Positions 26,381 to 33,788 are shown, numbered from the stretch's first letter. The stretch is 33,788 nt of DNA from Alistipes sp. (GCA_017559615.1 JAFYRB010000091.1:1-33788); one strand, 5' to 3'. Notes: a model not told the origin generated them from the sequence alone. Numbers and translations: made by a program.

Positions 26381-26411
26381 TTTGAATATTCCATTACTTT
26401 TATTAACTTTG
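26381..26411 (+). promoter_or_regulatory. Promoter of the trypsin-like protease gene
   Basis: TTTG (26381-26384) and TAACTTTG (26404-26411) are separated by exactly 19 bases, with the start predicted near 26419, 68 bases before the ATG. It makes the protease gene a unit separate from pbpC. Confidence 0.75.
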
Positions 26412-26486
26412 TTGAAACTGCATTATTCACGTCTCTTGATGGATGCAGGTCGTGGGATACTTTAAGAAATAAAATAGGAATACAAT

Positions 26487-27998
26487 ATGAAAAAATTATT
26501 GTTGTTTATTGCTGCGCTTTTGTGTAGCTTGCATTGTTTTGCGGACGAGGTTGTTACAAATTTCGCCTCGACAAATACAAATTATACGTATGTCGATTTA
26601 CCTGTAATGAAGGCTAAGGGAAGGTTGTATGAGGTGAAGTTGACAGATCATTTTACCCACGTGACAATTGAGCTAACAGCAACAAAGAACGCTGAGAGAT
26701 TGAATTATTGGACCAGTAAACAGACATATGTAGAGTCTGGTAATGCAAAATTGCCATTATTCGGTACAATGGTCAACAACAAAATCCATAGCTGTACATA
26801 TGAAGATGGCTGGGGATGGAATAATGTGAGAGCTGGAGAGAGATACTATTATACCTTGATATTCTCTGGCCGAATTCCTGAGGGACAGACTAATTTCTTG
26901 CTAAAGGATTATGCTACGTCTGGACGCGGTTTCGATTTTGCCGCAATCATCAATAATCCAAAGAGATATGATGTTCGAGATGAGGCATATTGCAAGGAAA
27001 ATGCTATGGAGAACAATGATGGAATCTGTGGTATCTACGAAGAGATAGGTGGCACTTATAGTAGAGTCGCTTGTATTAAGGAGGAGGGTGAGTATTTCTT
27101 GATATATCTTGGAAGTTCAAGTAATATCACGTGGTGGTTTACAGGAGATCTAAAGGCGTATCTCGAGAAGAGCGCTACCCCTGGAGTGTTTAAAGCAGAG
27201 TGGTTCGAGTTAAACAAAGTAACCAACGATAATGCCTATGTAGCGTTTGATGGCTCTGCTATGAAGATTGTATTACCAGATAGCTCTCCATCAGAGAGTT
27301 TGTATATGAAGATGTATCCAGCGGTAGCATCGGATAGAGGCTCAAGGTCTGGACGTGAGTATGGTAATGAACAGGCTGAGTGGTCGGGAACTGGCTTTGC
27401 GTTGAAAAATAACTATATTGTCACAAACTATCACGTGATTGAGGGTGCAAGAACGATTAATATCCAGGGCGTGAATGGCGATTTTAATAAGAAGTATCGC
27501 GCAAGAGTTGTTGCTACAGATAAATATAACGACCTCGCTATATTGAAAGTCGAGGGCGTGAATATAGCATCGGCAAGTATTCCTTACTCCGTGAAGACAT
27601 CAACATCGGAGGTCGGTGAAGATGTCTTTGTGTTGGGATATCCGATGACATCTACTATGGGTGAGGAGATTAAGCTCACAACAGGAGTCGTAAGCTCAAA
27701 AACAGGTTTCCAGGGCGATGTGTCATTGTATCAGATATCTGCTCCAATTCAGCCAGGAAATAGTGGCGGTCCATTGTTTGATAGCAACGGAAATGTAATT
27801 GGTATCGTATCAGCAAAACATATGGATGCGGAGAATGTGGGCTATGCAATCAAGGCTTCATATTTGAGAAACCTTATGGAGAGTGCCCTGTCGGGGAATG
27901 TTTTGCCTCAGACAAATAAAATCTCAAGCTATAAGCTAAGCGATAAGGTGAAATCTGTTAAGAACTATGTATATTATATTACTTGTTCAAGCAGATAG
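26487..27998 (+). CDS. Secreted trypsin-like serine protease with large N-terminal domain, no PDZ
   Basis: This 503-residue protein has a signal peptide ending CFA-D (about residue 19). Residues about 20-280 form an unidentified beta-rich domain with many aromatic residues. The S1C-type (HtrA/DegP-like) protease domain follows, with GTGFALKNNYIVTNYHV (His316), DKYNDLAIL (Asp349) and QPGNSGGPLFD (Ser426), so the catalytic triad is complete. A hydrophobic VGYAIKASYL strand ends the domain. The C-terminal 40 residues do not form a PDZ domain, unlike classical DegP, so processive oligomer control would have to come from the N-terminal domain or partners. It is the second secreted endopeptidase in the neighbourhood, after the caspase. 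Confidence 0.88.
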   Translation: MKKLLLFIAALLCSLHCFADEVVTNFASTNTNYTYVDLPVMKAKGRLYEVKLTDHFTHVTIELTATKNAERLNYWTSKQTYVESGNAKLPLFGTMVNNKIHSCTYEDGWGWNNVRAGERYYYTLIFSGRIPEGQTNFLLKDYATSGRGFDFAAIINNPKRYDVRDEAYCKENAMENNDGICGIYEEIGGTYSRVACIKEEGEYFLIYLGSSSNITWWFTGDLKAYLEKSATPGVFKAEWFELNKVTNDNAYVAFDGSAMKIVLPDSSPSESLYMKMYPAVASDRGSRSGREYGNEQAEWSGTGFALKNNYIVTNYHVIEGARTINIQGVNGDFNKKYRARVVATDKYNDLAILKVEGVNIASASIPYSVKTSTSEVGEDVFVLGYPMTSTMGEEIKLTTGVVSSKTGFQGDVSLYQISAPIQPGNSGGPLFDSNGNVIGIVSAKHMDAENVGYAIKASYLRNLMESALSGNVLPQTNKISSYKLSDKVKSVKNYVYYITCSSR

Positions 27999-28041
27999 AA
28001 CGCAACATCTATATATGGTCCAAACAATAATTCGAAATTTG

Positions 28042-28049
28042 TATCTTTG
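28042..28049 (+). promoter_or_regulatory. -7 element for the 28156-30025 gene pair
   Basis: TATCTTTG lies 106 bases before the first ATG. The -33 region (near 28020) is not a good TTTG match. The spacing implies a roughly 95-base leader. Confidence 0.5.
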
Positions 28050-28155
28050 ACATATCAAACATAGTTTATAATGTTTAATTTGAAAGTTAGAGCGGGTTGG
28101 GATTAAGAGTTGTGATAAGAGACAATATAATGGAATAATCTAAAAAAAATAAATT

Positions 28156-28494
28156 ATGGAAATGATTAAACTAAACATTAGTCGTGACAAGGCATTTGCT
28201 GGTGCTGCAATGCCATATCGTATTATCATCAATGGTAAGGAACTGAATACAATAAAAAATGGCGGGAGTTTGTCTTTTGAACTGCCAAGCATCCAATCCA
28301 CGTTAAAAGTGTCAATGATTGGCAATTCTATGACATTCCATAATATAGAAAAGGAAGTGGTATTATTCCCTCAATATTGTAAGACTGGTGTCATCAATTG
28401 TAAGATTAAGACCAAATTCAATTGGTTGGGAAGTCTAACGTTTGGTCTGTTTCAAGCTGTAGGAAGAATGGATTTGGACATTGAATACTGTTAA
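28156..28494 (+). CDS. 112-residue protein of unknown function
   Basis: I do not recognise it. It is small, lacks a signal peptide and has a beta-strand pattern: YRIIINGKEL, then SLSFELP, LKVSMIG and VINCKIKTK. A glycine-bearing hydrophobic stretch (SLTFGLFQAVG) near the C-terminus could be amphipathic or membrane-peripheral. A second in-frame ATG lies two codons in and cannot be excluded. It precedes the TIR-like membrane protein by 13 bases in the same direction, so the two are almost certainly one unit. Base composition is visibly richer in A and T than in the macroglobulin region. Confidence 0.7.
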   Translation: MEMIKLNISRDKAFAGAAMPYRIIINGKELNTIKNGGSLSFELPSIQSTLKVSMIGNSMTFHNIEKEVVLFPQYCKTGVINCKIKTKFNWLGSLTFGLFQAVGRMDLDIEYC

Positions 28495-28507
28495 ATCGGT
28501 AAAAAAT

Positions 28508-30025
28508 ATGAAATATCTATCAATTTTTTCTGCTCTTATATTTGGGTTGATTGCTGTTGCTTCTACAATAGGCTATTTGGAAATGATTTTTGGCCTCGTT
28601 AGTCCAATAGAGATTCCTATTGCTTTAGAAGGTACTCTTGAATATTTTGATATAAAGGCTCAACTTATTGGTCAAGACATAGGAACTATATTGCTTATTA
28701 TAGTGTGTATAATACTATCGTCTTTCTTTTATTATTTATATAGAAGGCTCAATAAGAAGAAAAAAGATACATTTGATACGGATTCAATATCGGCACCATT
28801 TGTTTTGTACTTGCGTTCATTCGTTGATGATAAAACAACAAAGAAGCAAGTATCAATATTTAACGATGTCCGTACAGAAGAGGAAGTCTTGGTAAGTGTG
28901 TTGTCTGATATAGCTCCGGTGTATGCTATTGGAGATCCTAAGGATAAAAAAATGCCCCTTGGAGCATCAAGAATCTACGTTGATGACGAGCATTGGAAAT
29001 CAACGGTAATAGATATGATGAACAGAGCGGTAGTCGTGGTTTTGCGTCTTGGAGAAACAGACAGTTTTTGGTGGGAAGTGGAGACTGCAGTGAAAAATAT
29101 TCCTCTTGACAAAGTGATGTTTGTCGTTCCTGAAAGCAAGACATTTAGCAATGTTGCCACACTATATAAGATTTTGTTAGACCACAACATTGATATCAAA
29201 AATATAGACATAAACATAGAGAAAAAGAATCAGGGTAGCATATCCAGTTTCTTATACTTTGACAACAATGGACAGGCTGTTACTCAAGAGGTAAAGACTC
29301 CACGATTCACACGACTCATACTTTCATACGAAAACATCTTAAGAAATGCGTTGTTGGGATTTAGGGAGAAATTTGGACTCAAGACTAAAAATAAACGCAA
29401 GGTAAAGTGGGCAAGAGCGTTAGAGATACTATTAATTTTTTACATCATTATTATAGGTGCATCAAAGACGTTTAGTGATCTTGTGTCTCTAAAATATCAG
29501 ATGCCCTATGAGTTTGTAGAAAGGTGTGTGGAGTCGCCGGATTTTGTTGATAAGTACTCAAAAGAAATTAACGGTGAAAATCTAGTATGGGGTATAATAG
29601 AGGCAAGAAAAGGATTGTTTGGTCTTGATGATGATAAATACAAGTTCATATATTTGGTAGAGGCATATGCCCTTCAATTGATGAGTTACGATGAGTTTAG
29701 TCAATTACAAGTTGCTCCAAAGAATATGCTTCTTATGATAAAGAAATACGCTCCGGACAACTATACAAGTTATGTGGAAATACTTTCTGAGGCAGCAATT
29801 CTGGGAGTTCAATACAGTGAAGAACTGGATGAATTAATTAAACTGTACCAGATGAATATGAACTCGCTTCCTCAATGGTTTTATGATTTCGCAAATTCTG
29901 AAGATTTGCCAAATGACGAGTATGAATTTACGATTCTATATAGCGGGATTATGATTGAGCACATTGACGATGAGGATATAGTTGATATATTAAAAACTTT
30001 ATCAAGCCAGGCTATTGAAAATTAA
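28508..30025 (+). CDS. Three-helix membrane protein with TIR-like cytosolic domain
   Basis: I start at 28508 (505 residues), which has an A-rich leader (GGTAAAAAAT) and avoids overlapping the previous gene; the longer frame from 28481 does not. Membrane helices are at about 3-25 and 59-80, with a third at about 300-320. Between the second and third lies a soluble domain (about 95-285). It opens with FVLYLRSFVDD, has an acidic helix (TEEEVLVSVL), then YAIGDP, and reads VVVVLRLGETDSFWWEVETAV with Trp188, Trp189 and Glu190. The Rossmann-like order and the W-W-E helix recall the place of the catalytic glutamate in TIR domains. The C-terminal 180 residues are helical and unassigned. Not recognised as a characterised family. 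Confidence 0.75.
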   Translation: MKYLSIFSALIFGLIAVASTIGYLEMIFGLVSPIEIPIALEGTLEYFDIKAQLIGQDIGTILLIIVCIILSSFFYYLYRRLNKKKKDTFDTDSISAPFVLYLRSFVDDKTTKKQVSIFNDVRTEEEVLVSVLSDIAPVYAIGDPKDKKMPLGASRIYVDDEHWKSTVIDMMNRAVVVVLRLGETDSFWWEVETAVKNIPLDKVMFVVPESKTFSNVATLYKILLDHNIDIKNIDINIEKKNQGSISSFLYFDNNGQAVTQEVKTPRFTRLILSYENILRNALLGFREKFGLKTKNKRKVKWARALEILLIFYIIIIGASKTFSDLVSLKYQMPYEFVERCVESPDFVDKYSKEINGENLVWGIIEARKGLFGLDDDKYKFIYLVEAYALQLMSYDEFSQLQVAPKNMLLMIKKYAPDNYTSYVEILSEAAILGVQYSEELDELIKLYQMNMNSLPQWFYDFANSEDLPNDEYEFTILYSGIMIEHIDDEDIVDILKTLSSQAIEN

Positions 30026-30070
30026 AAGAATAATAGGTGTGCATAAAAATATTCCTCTGTGAAAACATTC

Positions 30071-30102
30071 AAGGCAGGAAGGGAAACCAACTTGCCTTTT
30101 TT
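30071..30102 (+). terminator. Terminator after the membrane-protein gene
   Basis: AAGGCA (30071-30076) pairs with TGCCTT (30093-30098), with a GG/CC inner pairing, and T residues run to 30102. The stem is short, so moderate confidence. Confidence 0.55.
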
Positions 30103-30123
30103 AATGTAATGGGTAACTAATTT

Positions 30124-30330
30124 ATGAAAATAGAAGAGGCTATACTATATTGTCTTGCAAGCCAAAATAGAGGAATGCGAACGGAGCAAATTGCGGATAT
30201 GATTAATAGCAAGCGTTTGCATATTCGTAAGGACGGGCAGCCTGTAACATCTAATCAGGTTTATGCTGTCATATGCCGTTATCCAGATATGTTTGTGAAG
30301 AGCGAAGGCCGAATTATGTTGATGATATAA
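30124..30330 (+). CDS. 68-residue HARE-HTH-like small protein
   Basis: The whole chain looks like one winged-helix-type unit: AILYCLASQNRGMRTEQIAD, then INSKRLHIRKDGQPVTSNQV, then YPDMFVKSEGRIMLM. This is the HARE-HTH pattern (HB1, ASXL, restriction endonuclease helix-turn-helix). In bacteria that domain is found at the start of restriction enzymes and DNA-binding proteins, where it is thought to read DNA context. Here it stands alone, without a nuclease. It is 11 bases ahead of the SDR gene and is probably co-transcribed. The match is by eye. Confidence 0.6.
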   Translation: MKIEEAILYCLASQNRGMRTEQIADMINSKRLHIRKDGQPVTSNQVYAVICRYPDMFVKSEGRIMLMI

Positions 30331-30341
30331 TATGCTAGTTT

Positions 30342-31058
30342 ATGGAGATGGATAGATTCAAAGATAGGGTAGTTATTGTTACGGGTGGTGCAAACGGTAT
30401 CGGTAGATGTATTGCAGATGAGTTTCGCTCGGAGGGCGCTATAGTCTACATAGTAGACAAGCAAGAGGGTGAACACTTCGCTGGGGATATCTCAAAGAAA
30501 GAGGTCATAGAGGCGTTTGTGGCTGAGGTGCTGAGCAAACATAACAAAGTGGATATCATCATCAATAATGCCTTGCCACTGATGAAGGGTATAGATGAAT
30601 GTTCCTATGAGGAGTTTCAGTATGCTCTAAGTGTCGGTGTAACAGCTCCATTCTACCTTGTTAAACTCTGTATGCCTTATCTTGCAGACAATGCCTCTAT
30701 TATAAATATATCTTCGTCGCGTGATCGTATGAGCCAACCGCAGACCGAAAGTTACACTGCTGCAAAAGGTGGTATAGCTGCACTTACACACGCCTTGGCC
30801 GTAAGCTTTGCCGGACGAGCGAGAGTAAACTCCATATCTCCAGGATGGATTGATACAACCAACACTGTTTACGAAGGCCCTGATGCCATACAGCAACCTG
30901 TAGGCAGAGTGGGTAATCCAATGGATATTGCCAATATGGTTTTGTTTCTATGTTCGGAGAAAGCTGGTTTTATTACCGGCGAGAATATCTGCATAGACGG
31001 CGGTATGACTCACCAAATGATCTATCACGGTGATAATGGCTGGAAATTAGAGGAGTGA
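30342..31058 (+). CDS. Short-chain dehydrogenase/reductase
   Basis: This 238-residue NAD(P)-dependent oxidoreductase has the classic layout: the TGGANGIG nucleotide loop (about 14-21), IINNA, the serine-bearing segment IINISSSRDR, and Tyr138-x3-Lys142 (YTAAKGG). SPGWIDTT and GENICIDGGM near the end are also standard. VYIVDKQEGEHFAGDISKK after the second strand has an aspartate that usually favours NAD over NADP. Substrate unknown. It follows the HARE-HTH-like gene and converges with the minus-strand gene at 31087, 28 bases away. Confidence 0.92.
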   Translation: MEMDRFKDRVVIVTGGANGIGRCIADEFRSEGAIVYIVDKQEGEHFAGDISKKEVIEAFVAEVLSKHNKVDIIINNALPLMKGIDECSYEEFQYALSVGVTAPFYLVKLCMPYLADNASIINISSSRDRMSQPQTESYTAAKGGIAALTHALAVSFAGRARVNSISPGWIDTTNTVYEGPDAIQQPVGRVGNPMDIANMVLFLCSEKAGFITGENICIDGGMTHQMIYHGDNGWKLEE

Positions 31059-31086
31059 TACTTGTGTGGAAAGCGGAATGCTCGGT

Positions 31087-31884
31087 TTATAGCTTAGATG
31101 TTATGATTTCAACCATTTTTGCACCTCGTTTTTCAATTGATGCCTCGCAGAAATCGAGATATTGATTTACGTGTTGAAGGTATCCCTCTCTTGTGAGTCG
31201 CGTATCCCAATGGTAAACGACGTTGAAAAGTCGGTTGGGTTCTCCCTCTTGGCCGATGTAATCATTTAGTAATAATTTCTTCATCAATAGTTCAAATCCC
31301 TCTTGATGAAAATATGGCTCAAAATCTTTTACGTTTGCCTCGATGAGCTGATGGAATAGCTTGTCGTGAGTACCTTGTGGAGCTGTTAGTAGAAGATGTA
31401 AAGCCTCGATAAATTTATCGATATAGTCTCTCCATTGATAATGGAAGCCGCGAAATGTATTCAATGTGCGTCCTCCGACACTTGCATTCGGCAGTACTAT
31501 AAAATTGCCTATAGTATGGTATAAAGAGTGAAATCTTTGAACTCTTTTTTGTAGGCTTTTATCAGGGTTGAATCGATTTAGACCAGCATAACCTCCTGTT
31601 GTAACAGTTCTGCCAAATGTGGTGTTGAACGAGTTGATGGTGTCCCCACGATACATTCTATTTTCGAGCGATAGGTAGGTCAAATCTTTCCAGACATCTT
31701 CAAATACGAGTAGATATATCGCGTTGGCTAGATTTGTGTTGTCGCAGTCGAATGAATTGCTACGACAAAAGCCATATTTCTTATCACCACGAAGTTGTGC
31801 AAAGTCGAAGCTGGACAACGCAGACAAGTTGCCTTGTAGCCTCTCCTCAACAAAGTTATTTACTAAACTTCTCGCCTTGTTCAT
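31087..31884 (-). CDS. DUF6994-like protein of unknown function
   Basis: This 265-residue soluble protein has SSFDFAQLRGDKK, ENRMYRGDTINSFNTTFG, then HSLYHTIGNFIVLPN, GGRTLNTFRGFHY and KLLLNDYIGQ. The order of these segments resembles the DUF6994 family as I remember it (a D-T start, 'YTIGN-xx-hPN', 'N-x-x-RG', then a helical end). The family has no known function. No signal peptide or membrane segment. It is monocistronic, its upstream region enters the repeat-bearing gap, and no good promoter is visible. Alternative: an unrelated helical protein of accessory origin. Confidence 0.6.
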   Translation of the reverse strand: MNKARSLVNNFVEERLQGNLSALSSFDFAQLRGDKKYGFCRSNSFDCDNTNLANAIYLLVFEDVWKDLTYLSLENRMYRGDTINSFNTTFGRTVTTGGYAGLNRFNPDKSLQKRVQRFHSLYHTIGNFIVLPNASVGGRTLNTFRGFHYQWRDYIDKFIEALHLLLTAPQGTHDKLFHQLIEANVKDFEPYFHQEGFELLMKKLLLNDYIGQEGEPNRLFNVVYHWDTRLTREGYLQHVNQYLDFCEASIEKRGAKMVEIITSKL

Positions 31885-31957
31885 AGTGCTTACTTATCCA
31901 CCCTTACTTGCCGATGCAGAAAGTGTAGATGATTATCAATCAGTCATTTAGCACTCT

Positions 31958-32136
31958 AAAAGGTACAACCATTCATTTGGCAAGTCATTGAGAATGTGTA
32001 AGTTAATGATTTTCAACACACTTTTCGCCTTGTACCTCCATTTTGGAATGTAAAAGTAAGTGTAATTTCTTGAATATCAAAACCCGAGGTACAAAAACTT
32101 GTAAAAAATCGCAATTTTCACCCCGAAAAGGTACAA
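31958..32136. repeat. Repeated GGTACAA motifs in an 855-base stretch without a long gene
   Basis: GGTACAA occurs at 31962-31968, 32088-32094 and 32130-32136, and inverted (TTGTACC) at 32030-32036. Two copies share wider context: CCCGAGGTACAAAAA and CCCGAAAAGGTACAAAAA. The gap 31885-32739 has no gene longer than the 51-codon frame listed separately. A tandem GTTACTTGTTACTTG lies near 32297-32312. Repeated short sites in direct and inverted orientation resemble integrase arm sites or operators. Confidence 0.55.
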
Positions 32137-32369
32137 AAATGGCTCTGAAACCAAGGTTGGAATCCTAGCCGTTTTGCTATTAGGTTTTGTGTAGTTTCTG
32201 GCTCTTTTACCATAGGGCTACTATGGCGTTACCATTGGGTGAAGAACTTGTCGGGTGCATGTGGGGTACTTGATGGGTTCTTGTCTTGTTGTCCTGTTAC
32301 TTGTTACTTGTCCTACACTTTAAGGTTAAAATATCTATTTCAAAAGAGGGATTCACAAGAAAAAATCGC

Positions 32370-32377
32370 TATCTTTG
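32370..32377 (+). promoter_or_regulatory. -7 element of a short transcription unit
   Basis: TATCTTTG, 28 bases before a short ORF, with a start predicted near 32385. No TTTG is present at -33. The next terminator is at 32594. Confidence 0.5.
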
Positions 32378-32405
32378 CAGTTGATTTAGAAACAATAAAA
32401 ACGAA

Positions 32406-32561
32406 ATGCAGCAAAATAGAATGAATATAACAGCAACAAAAGTATGTCGAGGCTCAAAACGCTTTGAAGGTGTGCTGTGTGCTCCTGTCTCAAGCATTTC
32501 GACATTCGATAATATCAGGAATACTATCCAACATAAATATACGCAAACAAGGATATTATAG
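32406..32561 (+). CDS. 51-residue small ORF of unknown function
   Basis: The complete frame starts MQQNRMNITATKVCRGSKRF and ends TRIL. It has a basic N-terminus, two cysteines and no hydrophobic segment. It sits between a -7 element (32370) and a strong terminator (32594), so a transcript of about 250 bases is likely. Whether the ORF is translated or the transcript is a small RNA cannot be told here. An in-frame Met at residue 6 is an alternative start. I do not recognise it. Confidence 0.4.
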   Translation: MQQNRMNITATKVCRGSKRFEGVLCAPVSSISTFDNIRNTIQHKYTQTRIL

Positions 32562-32593
32562 ATGCAAATATCCGAGTTAGCAGAATAGATAAT

Positions 32594-32633
32594 AATCGTT
32601 GGAAAGTCCCTACCAAACTTTTCAACGATTTTT
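32594..32633 (+). terminator. Strong terminator of the short transcription unit
   Basis: A 14-base stem (32594-32607 with 32617-32630, one G-U) closes a nine-base loop and runs into five T residues. Confidence 0.85.
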
Positions 32634-32739
32634 GTTTATGCCCATTGGTGACGCTCTTCCTCTCCGTCATTTCCGTCCAATGGAAATCAACGAATCATTT
32701 ATTAACCACGCAGTGATGTGTAACTAAAGAAGAATTATT

Positions 32740-33282
32740 ATGAGTGAATATACCACTGTTTATTTGAGAAATAAGAATACCCCTTTATTGGAGTATAGAG
32801 AATACCCAGCCAATAGTGGAAAGGAAAATTTATCTAATGATGAAATTATGAAAATCATTCGAGAAACCAAAGAGTATAATAGAATCGTTCGTAAATCATT
32901 TGGTTGTGAGTTATTTCATCTTTCCACAACTCCGAGCCGAGAATTAGATGTACTTCCTTGGAGTTCGTCTCCACGAACTTTGACATCAGAACTGCTCGAT
33001 AGAGTTTTAGCCTTTTATAATAAAGAGATAGAGGATTACAAGAAGGCTATTGCTAAGTACAAGGCAACTATTGCAAAATTGGAAACTCGCATACTCAAGG
33101 CAAATGTAGAGTTGTACGATAAGATTAGTAAGGATATTGATGATTACAATGATACTATTCACGACTTCGAAGAAGATCTTGAAGACAAGCAATATCTGTA
33201 CAAGAAGTTCTATTTCGCAAAGGGCATATTGGATAACAAGTCTAATGCAGAGGACTATGAACTGATTTATACAAAATGTTAA
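32740..33282 (+). CDS. 180-residue coiled-coil protein of unknown function
   Basis: I do not recognise it. Residues 1-85 are a mixed globular part with TVYLRNKNTPLLEYREY and KSFGCELFHLSTTP. From about 85 to 160 it is a strongly charged coiled coil (YKKAIAKYKATIAKLETR, then DDYNDTIHDFEEDLEDKQ). No signal peptide or membrane helix. It is followed after 13 bases by the metallophosphoesterase gene, so the two are probably one operon. The region is AT-rich. Confidence 0.75.
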   Translation: MSEYTTVYLRNKNTPLLEYREYPANSGKENLSNDEIMKIIRETKEYNRIVRKSFGCELFHLSTTPSRELDVLPWSSSPRTLTSELLDRVLAFYNKEIEDYKKAIAKYKATIAKLETRILKANVELYDKISKDIDDYNDTIHDFEEDLEDKQYLYKKFYFAKGILDNKSNAEDYELIYTKC

Positions 33283-33295
33283 AGGAGATAAGATT

Positions 33296-33788
33296 ATGAG
33301 AATACAATACGCTTCTGACATACATTTGGAGTTGTCAGATAATTCAAGATTTATAAAGAGTATGCCGTTTGAGGTTACTGGTGATGTATTAGTTTTCGCT
33401 GGTGATATAGGTTACTTGCGTGATAAGACATTGCCAAATATGAAATTTTGGAAATGGGCATCGGCAAACTATCGAGAGGTAATGTTGGTGCCAGGCAACC
33501 ACGAATTTTATGGCAATGGAGATGTATTAGGATATGGGGATAGTTGGAGCCGTGAAATACTACCTAATGTACACTACTATCACAACAAGGTGGTACGCAT
33601 TGATGATACCGACTTCATCCTCTCAACTTTGTGGTCGCATATTACACCACAAGATGAGTATTTTGTTAGTCGAGGTATGAACGACTTTAGACAGATACAG
33701 TATGGAGGTCGTAGATTCACCACTGATGATTTTAATGCTGAGCATCATAAGTGTTTGTCGTTCATCAAACAGAGTGTTGCCGAGAGCA
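33296..33788 (+). CDS. Calcineurin-like metallophosphoesterase, 5' part (cut by window end)
   Basis: The frame starts at 33296 after an unusually good Shine-Dalgarno (AAAGGAG, spacing 7-8), which is uncommon in this group, and runs 164 residues to the window end. It shows the metallophosphoesterase signature: SDIHLE (Asp8, His10), FAGDIGYL, and LVPGNHEFYG. The later HxH site is beyond the window. The likely fold is a two-metal phosphatase or phosphodiesterase; substrate unknown. It is coupled to the coiled-coil gene upstream. Confidence 0.85.
   Translation, partial: MRIQYASDIHLELSDNSRFIKSMPFEVTGDVLVFAGDIGYLRDKTLPNMKFWKWASANYREVMLVPGNHEFYGNGDVLGYGDSWSREILPNVHYYHNKVVRIDDTDFILSTLWSHITPQDEYFVSRGMNDFRQIQYGGRRFTTDDFNAEHHKCLSFIKQSVAES

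Noticed and set aside
32297..32312. GTTACTTG tandem repeat as a possible CRISPR or satellite
   Set aside because: There are only two copies of a short unit, with no spacers and no cas genes in the window.
32239..32424. 61-codon open frame in the repeat-bearing gap
   Set aside because: It overlaps the -7 element and the start of the short transcription unit and has no recognisable features.

Overview
The window reads as chromosomal DNA of a Bacteroidales bacterium. Promoters match the Bacteroidetes pattern (TTTG about 19 bases before TAnnTTTG) at least nine times. Rho carries a long low-complexity insertion, and lipoproteins, an M64 peptidase with a fimbrillin-like domain and a pRiA4b ORF-3-like protein are all typical of the group. 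A Rikenellaceae/Alistipes-like host is possible, but I cannot fix the genus from sequence alone.

Layout. 1-6650 is mostly housekeeping: the 3' end of an M16 peptidase gene, a gene-poor 475-base gap, an MFS transporter converging on miaA, a pRiA4b ORF-3-like gene overlapping miaA, then rho, tRNA-His and a secreted S1/P1 nuclease. 6700-10800 is a surface-protein locus: a small AraC-type regulator divergent from an unlisted 45-residue ORF and a 1046-residue M64 metallopeptidase lipoprotein. yjdM follows on the minus strand.

11270-18600 is the most unusual part. A promoter drives a stand-alone CHASE2 membrane sensor, a secreted caspase-like (C14) protease and an overlapping secreted FecR-like/DUF4384-like protein. 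A second promoter then drives a LytTR DNA-binding protein, a membrane-anchored NAGPA-like phosphodiester glycosidase and a lipoprotein, followed by an HD hydrolase. 18650-26350 is the classic alpha-2-macroglobulin lipoprotein plus PbpC pair, and 26380-28000 is a separately promoted trypsin-like protease. Three of these secreted proteins (caspase, trypsin, macroglobulin) point to a periplasmic proteolysis and envelope-surveillance neighbourhood; this is inference.

28000-33788 looks accessory and more AT-rich: a two-gene unit with a membrane protein holding a TIR-like cytosolic domain, a HARE-HTH-like small protein with an SDR enzyme, a DUF6994-like gene, an 855-base stretch without a long gene that holds repeated GGTACAA motifs and a short promoter-to-terminator transcription unit, then a coiled-coil protein coupled to a metallophosphoesterase cut by the window end.

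All family assignments come from reading motifs by eye; no database search was run.
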